A stretch of 5,464 nt of DNA, taken from the NCBI GenBank assembly GCA_026386835.1, contig JAPLMV010000122.1:1-5464 (forward strand), read 5' to 3'. Made by a program: the position numbers and the translations under genes. Below, piece after piece: positions 1 to 5,464 of this stretch (position 1 is its first letter; each line of letters opens with the position of its first letter). The DNA is from Planctomycetota bacterium. Lineage in GTDB: Bacteria > Planctomycetota > Phycisphaerae > Sedimentisphaerales > Anaerobacaceae. Under the pieces are notes generated by a model, which saw only the letters and a program-made list of their open reading frames with translations, ran no database searches and was not told the DNA's origin.

Positions 1-299
1 TCGTGCTGGGTCAGCAGTCCTATGATGGATTTATTTGGTGTGGTATCGTCGAGCAATGCCTTGCTTTTGTTGCGTCCCACCGCCAGTGGGGTTACTGTGC
101 CGGGGAATGCGACGGCGTTACGGATTGGCAGGATGCCGATAGTCTCCGGCAGTTTAAATTTATGTTCGTTTTCCTGCGACTGATTGCTTTCGTTATTTAA
201 ATAGGGCTCGATGTCCGCATGGTTTTCAGCCGCGACTTCGATTAACCAGTTGCCGTCGGCGAATAATAAATTTTTAAGGTTCTCAGCCATAGTGCTCAT
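1..299 (-). CDS. lon: Lon-type ATP-dependent protease, N-terminal fragment (runs off the window)
   Basis: Only the first 99 codons are present; the frame is still open at base 1. After about 50 polar, acid-rich residues the protein enters a stretch typical of the Lon N-terminal (LAN) substrate-recognition domain: ILPIRNAVAFPGTVTPLAVG at residues 56-75, followed by a run ending IIGLLTQH at 92-99. In full-length Lon this domain precedes an AAA+ ATPase module and a Ser-Lys protease domain that degrades misfolded and regulatory cytoplasmic proteins; neither is visible here. ATG at 299 is chosen because an in-frame TAA lies about 14 codons upstream with no better start between. ATG at 290 (Met4) is an alternative. 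Neither start has a convincing Shine-Dalgarno sequence. The gene lies 174 bases downstream of carB and probably has its own promoter. A stand-alone LON-domain protein without ATPase and protease parts cannot be excluded. Confidence 0.85.
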   Translation of the reverse strand, partial: MSTMAENLKNLLFADGNWLIEVAAENHADIEPYLNNESNQSQENEHKFKLPETIGILPIRNAVAFPGTVTPLAVGRNKSKALLDDTTPNKSIIGLLTQH

Positions 300-381
300 A
301 ATAATGGTTTTTTGGATAAAATCAAGGCGGTAAAAAAATTAAGTCAAAAACTGCAACTTGATGCCCAGAGAGCCGCAAGTG

Positions 382-409
382 ATTAGGCTTAAGAAAAAAT
401 AACGGTCAA
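382..409 (-). promoter_or_regulatory. Candidate promoter of the lon-like gene
   Basis: On the minus strand TTGACC (409-404) is followed after 16 bases by CCTAAT (387-382), giving 5/6 and 4/6 matches to the sigma-70 boxes. Transcription would start near 375, leaving a leader of about 75 bases. The same gap holds two other TTGAC motifs, TTGACA at 422-417 and TTGACT at 347-342, but neither has a good -10 box at normal spacing. No CIRCE-type heat-shock operator (TTAGCACTC-N9-GAGTGCTAA) is present. The region is AT-rich, so chance matches are likely. Confidence 0.35.
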
Positions 410-420
410 GTATTGTTGTC

Positions 421-448
421 AAAAGGCCGGATAAAATTTAACCAGCCT
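421..448 (-). terminator. Probable intrinsic terminator of carB
   Basis: The minus-strand transcript can form AGGCUGG pairing with CCGGCCU (448-442 with 430-424): seven pairs including one U-G wobble, around an 11-base AU-rich loop, followed by only three further U residues before GAC. It sits 26 bases past the carB stop codon. The short U-run makes it a modest terminator. The plus strand also has T-rich sequence beyond the hairpin, so it might work in both directions. The final T bases run straight into a TTGACA box that may belong to the lon-like gene. Confidence 0.5.
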
Positions 449-473
449 GTTTTATTTGAATTTGTTTTTTCTT

Positions 474-3400
474 TTACTTTATGGCTGCATGGTAGCTTTG
501 TAAAGACCGTAATGGCGCAGTGTCTTTCTGGCGGGCGGCAATGCCCTTTACAGCGGCAGCAGCAGCAGCGCTTGTGGTTATATAGGGAACGTGATACTTG
601 ATGGCGGTTTTGCGGATGTAGGAATCATCGTATTTGCTTAATTTGCCGGCTGGAGTATTTATGACAAGCTGGACTTCGCTGTTCTTGATGGCATCGGCAA
701 TGTTTGGTCTGCCCTGATGCATTTTAAGAATAGGTTCGCTCTTAATACCATTTTCAGCAAGGAAGCGATGAGTTCCATCGGTCGCTTTGATTTTGAAGCC
801 GAGTTTTACAAACTGTTTTGCGGTTTCGACAATAAAGGATTTTTCCTTGTCGGTGACGGTTATCAGAACCGTGCCTTCGAAAGGCAGAGGCGATTGGGTA
901 GCTTCCTGAGCTTTGAAATAGGCCATACCAAACGAATCGGCCAGACCCAATACCTCACCAGTGGAACGCATTTCTGGACCGAGAACTGGGTCTACCTCAT
1001 GGAACATGTTGAAAGGAAAGACAGCTTCTTTTACTCCGAAATGCGGGATTTTTTTACTCTGGATATTCAAATCAGATAATTTTTTGCCGAGCATAATTTG
1101 AGTTGCCAGCCGAGCCATAGAAAGTCCGCAGACTTTAGAAACGATTGGCACAGTTCGGGATGCACGCGGGTTTGCTTCGAGCACATAGACAATATCGTTG
1201 GCAATGGCGTATTGCATATTCATCAGGCCAATAACGTTTAGTTTTGTGGCGATGGTTCTGGTATAATTCTTAATGGTTTTAAGGTGTTTTTCAGGGATAC
1301 TGACAGGCGGTATAACACAGGCGGAGTCTCCGGAATGTATCCCTGCAAGTTCGATATGTTCCATAATTGCAGGAACAAAGGCATCAGTGCCGTCGGCGAT
1401 GGCATCGGCCTCTGTTTCGATGGCGTTGTCGAGAAATTTATCTATAAGGATCGGGCGTTCAGGTGTTACTTCCACTGCGGCTGCAACATACTGTTGGAGC
1501 ATTTCCTCATCGTGAATGACTTCCATACCACGTCCGCCGAGCACATAAGAAGGCCGCACCATAAGCGGGTAGCCGATTTTTTTGGCGATGGCAATTGCCT
1601 CATTTAAGTTACTTGCCATTCCGGACTGCGGCATTGGTATGCTGAGTTTTTCCATCATTTTGCGGAAGCGGTCACGGTCTTCTGCCAGGTCGATTGATTC
1701 CGGAGATGTGCCGATTATTTTGACACCTGCCTGCGCAAGTTCGCTTGCTATATTTAGAGGAGTCTGGCCTCCGAACTGGACTATGACGCCTTCGGGTTTT
1801 TCCTTTTCATAAATGCTGAGTACATCTTCAACAGTGAGCGGCTCGAAGTAGAGTTTGTCGGATGTGTCGTAATCGGTCGATACCGTTTCCGGGTTGCAGT
1901 TGACCATTATTGATTCGAATCCTTCGTCTCGCAATGTAAAGGCAGCGTGGACGCAGCAATAGTCGAATTCAATTCCCTGTCCGATACGGTTAGGTCCGCC
2001 GCCGAGCACCATTATTTTTCGTCGATTGCTTACCGGCACTTTGTCCGGTCCATTGTAAGTGGAATAATAGTAGGCGGCATTTTCAACACCGCTTACCGGT
2101 ACAGCATCCCATGCTTCAACAACGCCAATGGACTTACGCTGCCGACGGATTTTATCTTCCGCTATACCGAGCCGTTTGGAAAGGTAACGGTCGGCAAAGC
2201 CATCTTTTTTGGCCTGCGTCAGCAGCTTATCTGGCAGTTGTTTACCCTTGTACTTTAGAATCTCTTCTTCGAGTTTAACAAGTTCCTTCATTTGTTCAAT
2301 GAACCAGTGTTTGATATAAGTTTTTTCATGCAGAGTATTAACATTTGCACCCTTTCTCAGGGCTTCGTACATAATAAATTGTCTCTCGCTCGATGGATTA
2401 CTAAGCAGATTCATCAGTTCTTCCAGAGGCAATTTGTTGAAGTTTTTGGCAAATCCCAGGCCGTATCTGCCGGTCTCGAGGGAGCGGATTGCTTTTTGAA
2501 GTGCCTCTTTATAGGTTTTGCCTATGCTCATTGCCTCGCCCACGGCTCGCATTTGCGTGCCAAGCTTGTCTTCGACACCTTTAAACTTTTCAAAGGCCCA
2601 GCGGGCAAATTTGATAACAACATAATCGCCTGAGGGAGTATATTTTTCGAGAGTCCCATCCCGCCAGTAGGGTATTTCATCCATTGTTATTCCGGCAGCG
2701 AGCATTGAAGATACCAGTGCGATAGGAAAGCCTGTTGCTTTGGATGCAAGTGCGGAAGAACGCGATGTTCTCGGATTTATTTCTATTACGACGACTTTTC
2801 CGGTCTTTGGATTGTGTGCAAATTGTATGTTAGTGCCGCCGATAACTTCAATTGCATCGACGATGTCGTAGGAATATTTTTCAAGACGTTTTTGCAGTTC
2901 AGGAGCAATGGTAAGCATTGGAGCCGTACAGTATGAGTCGCCTGTGTGCACACCCATCGCATCAACATTTTCAATAAAACAGACGGTAATTTTTTGTCCC
3001 TTTGCGTCCCTGACAACTTCCAGTTCCAATTCCTCCCAGCCAAGTACCGATTCTTCGATTAGAATCTGGTGTACCAGACTTGCGGTGAGTCCGCGTGAGG
3101 CAACCGCCCTCAGTTCTTCGATATTGTAAACAAGCCCGCTTCCTGTTCCGCCCATGGTATAAGCAGGCCTTACGACAACAGGATAGCCGAGTTTGTCGGC
3201 AATTTTTTCGGCTTCTTCAACGGTAAAGGCAGGGTCGCTTTTCGGCATTTCGATACCGAGCTGTTCCATTGTTTGTTTGAATATGACGCGGTCTTCGCCT
3301 CTTTCGATGGCGTCAATCTGGACGCCGATAACCTTGACGTCGTATTTCTTGAAAACACCGGCACGGGCAAGTTCCGATGCGAGGTTGAGGCTGCTTTGTC

Positions 3401-3674
3401 CGCCGAGATTAGGCAATAGGGCGTCGGGTCTTTCTTTTTCGATGATTTTGGTCATAGTAGCCAGGTTAAGCGGCTCGATATACGTTATATCAGCCATACC
3501 AGGGTCTGTCATAATTGTTGCAGGATTGGAATTGACAAGGACTATCTGGTAACCTAACTTTCGAAGCGCCTTGCAGGCCTGTGTGCCGGAATAGTCGAAT
3601 TCGCAGGCCTGTCCTATGATGATGGGTCCTGAACCGATAATCATTACTTTTTTTATGTCACTGCGTTTTGGCAT
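474..3674 (-). CDS. carB: Carbamoyl-phosphate synthase, large (ammonia-dependent) subunit
   Basis: This subunit makes carbamoyl phosphate from bicarbonate, ammonia and two ATP in the cytoplasm, feeding pyrimidine and arginine synthesis; ammonia normally arrives by a tunnel from the CarA glutaminase. The 1066 residues match the usual length (E. coli about 1073) and show the internally duplicated plan. A pre-ATP-grasp fold with GSGPIIIGQACEFDY (14-28) is followed by ATP-grasp 1 with TMGGTGSG (173-180) and metal ligands Q284, E298 and N300. A linker/oligomerisation region spans about 404-548. The second half has GGGPNRIGQGIEFDY (558-572), LGGRGME (712-718) and ligands Q821, E833 and N835. The C-terminal MGS-like allosteric domain begins near 930. 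Likely ornithine-site residues E775, D783, E883 and T1033 are kept, by alignment from memory to the E. coli enzyme. ATG at 3674 is supported by GAGGAG (3688-3683) eight bases upstream and by the family N-terminus MPKR. No frameshift is seen. carA is not adjacent. Confidence 0.98.
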   Translation of the reverse strand: MPKRSDIKKVMIIGSGPIIIGQACEFDYSGTQACKALRKLGYQIVLVNSNPATIMTDPGMADITYIEPLNLATMTKIIEKERPDALLPNLGGQSSLNLASELARAGVFKKYDVKVIGVQIDAIERGEDRVIFKQTMEQLGIEMPKSDPAFTVEEAEKIADKLGYPVVVRPAYTMGGTGSGLVYNIEELRAVASRGLTASLVHQILIEESVLGWEELELEVVRDAKGQKITVCFIENVDAMGVHTGDSYCTAPMLTIAPELQKRLEKYSYDIVDAIEVIGGTNIQFAHNPKTGKVVVIEINPRTSRSSALASKATGFPIALVSSMLAAGITMDEIPYWRDGTLEKYTPSGDYVVIKFARWAFEKFKGVEDKLGTQMRAVGEAMSIGKTYKEALQKAIRSLETGRYGLGFAKNFNKLPLEELMNLLSNPSSERQFIMYEALRKGANVNTLHEKTYIKHWFIEQMKELVKLEEEILKYKGKQLPDKLLTQAKKDGFADRYLSKRLGIAEDKIRRQRKSIGVVEAWDAVPVSGVENAAYYYSTYNGPDKVPVSNRRKIMVLGGGPNRIGQGIEFDYCCVHAAFTLRDEGFESIMVNCNPETVSTDYDTSDKLYFEPLTVEDVLSIYEKEKPEGVIVQFGGQTPLNIASELAQAGVKIIGTSPESIDLAEDRDRFRKMMEKLSIPMPQSGMASNLNEAIAIAKKIGYPLMVRPSYVLGGRGMEVIHDEEMLQQYVAAAVEVTPERPILIDKFLDNAIETEADAIADGTDAFVPAIMEHIELAGIHSGDSACVIPPVSIPEKHLKTIKNYTRTIATKLNVIGLMNMQYAIANDIVYVLEANPRASRTVPIVSKVCGLSMARLATQIMLGKKLSDLNIQSKKIPHFGVKEAVFPFNMFHEVDPVLGPEMRSTGEVLGLADSFGMAYFKAQEATQSPLPFEGTVLITVTDKEKSFIVETAKQFVKLGFKIKATDGTHRFLAENGIKSEPILKMHQGRPNIADAIKNSEVQLVINTPAGKLSKYDDSYIRKTAIKYHVPYITTSAAAAAAVKGIAARQKDTAPLRSLQSYHAAIK

Positions 3675-3731
3675 AGTGAATACTCCTCAACTTCTATAAA
3701 TAATTATAAGCATTCGGATATTTAGGTGTGG

Positions 3732-3760
3732 ATTAAACAGTATTGAGGATGAACTGTCAA
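3732..3760 (-). promoter_or_regulatory. Sigma-70-type promoter of carB
   Basis: A perfect -35 box TTGACA (3760-3755) stands exactly 17 bases from TTTAAT (3737-3732), a 5/6 match to the -10 consensus. Transcription would begin near 3725, giving a leader of about 50 bases with the GAGGAG ribosome site near its end. That is too short for a classical pyrimidine attenuator, and none is visible. A short inverted repeat, ACAGT and ACTGT separated by 11 bases (3737-3741 and 3753-3757), overlaps the spacer and could be an operator, but five-base arms are weak evidence. A perfect TATAAT at 3708-3703 is an alternative -10 box but lacks a recognisable -35. Confidence 0.7.
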
Positions 3761-3800
3761 ATAAGAAAATTTTGTCTGTTGCTTAGGGGGGCAATCGGGA

Positions 3801-3879
3801 GAAAAAACACAACTGCCGACAACTGAATAACTGTCGAGCGGTAAAACCGCCAGTAACAGTTAATTCAGATTGTCGGCAG
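3801..3879 (-). terminator. Strong intrinsic terminator with long bulged stem
   Basis: The minus-strand RNA forms a 67-base hairpin (3879-3813). Its arms pair as 10 + 6 + 6 base pairs, interrupted only by two single-base U bulges on the 5' side. A separate apical hairpin, GCGGU-UUU-ACCGC (3850-3838), sits at the tip. The stem is followed by UUGUGUUUUUUC (3812-3801), a U-rich tail of the kind that releases RNA polymerase. It lies between the stop codon of the 51-residue protein gene and the carB promoter, where a transcription-unit boundary is expected. The stem is clearly longer than that of a typical terminator. Confidence 0.8.
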
Positions 3880-3882
3880 AGG

Positions 3883-3917
3883 CCTTTCGATAAAGGACGG
3901 ATGCGTTAAAGCATCCG
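3883..3917 (-). other. Two small hairpins in the 3' untranslated region
   Basis: Just after the stop codon of the small gene, two short perfect inverted repeats lie in tandem. The first is CGGATGC with GCATCCG around a six-base loop (3898-3917). The second is CCTTT with AAAGG around a four-base loop (3883-3896). Only three bases separate the second from the long terminator hairpin. Neither has its own U-run, so they are not terminators by themselves. They may stabilise the 3' end of the transcript or hinder exonucleases; that role is inference. Confidence 0.6.
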
Positions 3918-3929
3918 CGGTTGTCCGGC

Positions 3930-4085
3930 TTACTCCGGCGACTCGATGTCGCCGCCACCAGTCGGCTCACCTTCAAAGCAGTTAATAGCCGAAGTGAGCT
4001 GACGGTTTACCTGGCCGCCGGCGGTCGACAAAAACGGACCGCCTATGAACACCAGGAGTAAAACCAGCAGTATTAAATTTTTCAT
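3930..4085 (-). CDS. Small protein (51 residues) with signal peptide or membrane anchor
   Basis: This gene has no recognised family. It begins MKNLILLVLLLVFIGGPFLS: one or two charged positions followed by a strongly hydrophobic stretch of roughly 15 residues, then STAGG, a plausible signal-peptidase I site near residue 22. The mature part would be only about 29 residues, polar and acidic, with a single cysteine (C36) and a Gly-rich, acid-rich tail ending IESPE. The hydrophobic segment could instead be a permanent membrane anchor. A near-ideal ribosome site, AAGGAG, lies nine bases before the ATG, strong support for translation of so short a frame. The gene starts 65 bases after the beta-helix protein gene on the same strand and is followed by the hairpin cluster, so the two probably form one transcription unit and may act together at the envelope. 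The lone cysteine is not in a lipobox position. Function is unknown. Confidence 0.72.
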   Translation of the reverse strand: MKNLILLVLLLVFIGGPFLSTAGGQVNRQLTSAINCFEGEPTGGGDIESPE

Positions 4086-4094
4086 TTTAAAGAG

Positions 4095-4100
4095 CTCCTT
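4095..4100 (-). promoter_or_regulatory. Ribosome binding site of the 51-residue protein gene
   Basis: AAGGAG (4100-4095 on the minus strand) lies nine bases before ATG at 4085. It fixes the start of the small gene and is the main reason to regard it as real. Further upstream, a six-base inverted repeat, TTTGAA with TTCAAA (4113-4118 and 4126-4131), falls in the gap after the preceding gene. A weak promoter-like pair (TTGAAC, 18 bases, TCTATT) is also there, so some independent transcription is possible. Confidence 0.8.
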
Positions 4101-4150
4101 AATAGACTACTGTTTGAAATCGTTGTTCAAATTCTTCTAATCCGCAACTG

Positions 4151-5464
4151 TCAAATTCCTTCACAGTAGGTTCCCTGTAAAGGTTTAATAACGATTGGAC
4201 TTGTGATGCCACTTGGCAGCATCTGGTCAGGGTTTGGTGTGATTTGGATAACACCGACATCGCCAGGTTCAGTGGTTTCCGAACCGCCGTCGCCTAAGGT
4301 CGCCCCGATATTGCTGACATATCCGCTTGAATAGCCGCTGGTGTCATACATCGAAATGACCGTACCGTAAATTTCCGCGTTGCCGCGAATATCGACAATG
4401 CCGCCGACGATTGCGCCAGTAAGAACATTATTCTCGCCGCTGTTGGGGTTGGTATTGCCGAGGTTGACGTTAAAATTGGGCGCCAGAATCGTTGCCTGAA
4501 CATTTTTGTTCTGGAACGTTTCTTCCCCAGTGAAGTAGAGACAGTTCTTCATCCACCAATTTGTGCTGTTTGAATAGTTGGGCGTATTGGTTACTATAGG
4601 GCCGTTAAACACACAATTTTCAAACCGCACGTTATTATAAGTGCCGCCGGTCGTACCGCAATCTATGTAAAGAATACCGTTAAAGGTGCAGTTCTTAAAC
4701 AAGGCATTCTTGCTTGCAGTAACCTTTGCATTCGTGAACGTATTAGGACCTGAGCAGACATAGCGAGTCAGTTGCAAGCTTCCCGCCGAAGATGGCTGAC
4801 TGTAATTGCCCGCTACGTGAGGGAAATATTCCGTTACCTTCCTGGAATCGTAGGTCGGTATGTTGGTCGCCTGGTTTCTGTACTGGGTGGTGTCGTAGTC
4901 GCTTAGTTTCATGCCGGGCATGTTGACGGCCTTGTCACCGTAGTTGACGTTGTAGTTGACGCCTTCGGATTGGCCTTGTATCTCATCCGTAGAGCTGACT
5001 ATTTTGTTTCCTTGGGAGTCGTACATAGGATTACCGCTGGCATCTAATGTTTCAAGGTCATAAGGCATTTTTGTTGTACCCGCATACAAATCTGGGCCTT
5101 TCAGCCCGGTAGTGGGATTAATATTAGTAAGAATAGTATTAATAGTCCCCTCGACCGTTGAATCGCTGGTTATATTAAATGGGGAAATGTCCTGGTATTT
5201 CCAGGCACTGTAAATATTGCCATGTATGGTCGAGTCGCCGGTTATCCACACACGGGTTTTTGATGCGATGGCGTATTTCAGTACGTCTGCCGATTTTTGA
5301 ATATTCAAATCGACGATTATCTTCCTGTGTATACCATTGTCGGTTCCTGTTGATTCGAGCTTGATGATATTCGGGTCGTTGTCATAGCGGTAGAATCGTA
5401 TCGTAAAGTTTGAATCAACAGTAGTAGTGCTGTAATTTATGGCAGGGATGATAAGCTGGTTTCC
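4151..5464 (-). CDS. Large envelope or surface protein with beta-helix-like repeats, C-terminal part (PilX-like family suspected)
   Basis: The reading frame is open to the last base, so at least 437 residues are present and the start lies outside the window. A TTG at 5308 could be read as a start, but the coding frame continues upstream without a stop and with similar composition, so it is internal. The fragment is rich in Asn, Gly, Thr and Ser with short alternating hydrophobic strands. It contains bactofilin-like beta-solenoid repeats: VWITGDSTIHGNIYSAW (72-88), DSTVEGTINTIL (101-112), a pair built on FKNCTFNG and FENCVFNG (256-263 and 281-288), and a last block around GAIVGGIVDIRGNAEIYGT (350-368). 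Six cysteines are present. No enzyme motif, transmembrane helix or sorting signal is visible in this part. From memory it resembles planctomycete proteins annotated as PilX N-terminal-domain pilus-assembly proteins, whose type IV pilin-like N-terminus would lie beyond the window. The small secreted-protein gene follows 65 bases downstream. A structural or surface role is inference. Confidence 0.8.
   Translation of the reverse strand, partial: GNQLIIPAINYSTTTVDSNFTIRFYRYDNDPNIIKLESTGTDNGIHRKIIVDLNIQKSADVLKYAIASKTRVWITGDSTIHGNIYSAWKYQDISPFNITSDSTVEGTINTILTNINPTTGLKGPDLYAGTTKMPYDLETLDASGNPMYDSQGNKIVSSTDEIQGQSEGVNYNVNYGDKAVNMPGMKLSDYDTTQYRNQATNIPTYDSRKVTEYFPHVAGNYSQPSSAGSLQLTRYVCSGPNTFTNAKVTASKNALFKNCTFNGILYIDCGTTGGTYNNVRFENCVFNGPIVTNTPNYSNSTNWWMKNCLYFTGEETFQNKNVQATILAPNFNVNLGNTNPNSGENNVLTGAIVGGIVDIRGNAEIYGTVISMYDTSGYSSGYVSNIGATLGDGGSETTEPGDVGVIQITPNPDQMLPSGITSPIVIKPLQGTYCEGI

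Noticed and set aside
300..473. Transfer RNA or other structured RNA gene between carB and the lon-like gene
   Set aside because: Apart from the terminator hairpin the gap is AT-rich without a cloverleaf or other stable fold visible by eye.
413..601. 62-codon plus-strand open frame over the carB 3' end
   Set aside because: It covers the carB terminator and the C-terminal codons of CarB, without a ribosome site or protein signature.
717..1607. Open frames of 80-120 codons on the plus strand inside carB
   Set aside because: They lie antisense to strongly conserved CarB codons, lack ribosome sites and show no recognisable protein features.
2786..3043. 85-codon minus-strand open frame in another frame of carB
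   Set aside because: It overlaps the conserved CarB frame completely and has no start context.
3193..3552. 119-codon plus-strand open frame
   Set aside because: Antisense shadow of the first ATP-grasp half of CarB; its Ser-rich translation reflects the complementary codon pattern.
3675..3731. PyrR-type or translated-leader attenuator ahead of carB
   Set aside because: The leader from the predicted start is only about 50 bases and has no competing hairpins; the large hairpin lies upstream of the promoter.
3813..3879. Integron attC site, suggested by a long stem with extrahelical bases
   Set aside because: The required RYYYAAC and GTTRRRY core boxes are absent, no integrase or cassette array is seen, and the U-run fits a terminator.
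5306..5308. TTG as the true start of the large envelope protein
   Set aside because: The same frame stays open for 52 more codons to the window edge with matching composition, and no Shine-Dalgarno precedes the TTG.

Overview
The window carries four protein-coding genes, all on the minus strand. Read in the direction of transcription (right to left) they are: the 3' part of a gene for a large exported-looking, glycine/asparagine-rich protein with beta-helix-type repeats (window end to 4151); a small, easily missed gene for a 51-residue protein with a signal peptide (4085-3930); a complete carB for the large subunit of carbamoyl-phosphate synthase (3674-474); and the 5' part of a Lon-type protease gene (299 to the window edge). 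No RNA gene, CRISPR array, insertion sequence or integron was found.

The moderate base composition and the style of the right-hand protein suggest a bacterium of the Planctomycetota, possibly Phycisphaerae. That protein resembles, from memory, large planctomycete hypothetical proteins sometimes annotated as PilX-like pilus-assembly proteins. This is inference from protein character only, because no rRNA or other firm marker is present.

The layout suggests three transcription units. The beta-helix protein and the 51-residue protein are separated by 65 bases and are probably co-transcribed. Their unit ends in a cluster of three hairpins (3813-3917); the last has a 22-bp stem followed by a T-rich run and looks like a strong intrinsic terminator. 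carB then starts from its own promoter, a perfect TTGACA box 17 bases from TTTAAT (3732-3760), with a clear GAGGAG ribosome site. It ends in a weaker hairpin terminator (421-448) whose T-run merges into a TTGACA box at the start of the 174-base gap before the lon-like gene. carA is not adjacent, so the glutaminase subunit must be encoded elsewhere.

carB and lon are housekeeping genes and look ordinary. The less familiar part is the right-hand unit: an envelope or surface protein of uncertain function followed by a tiny secreted or membrane-anchored protein with an excellent ribosome site. Nothing in the window amounts to a recognisable new defence, mobile or RNA system.
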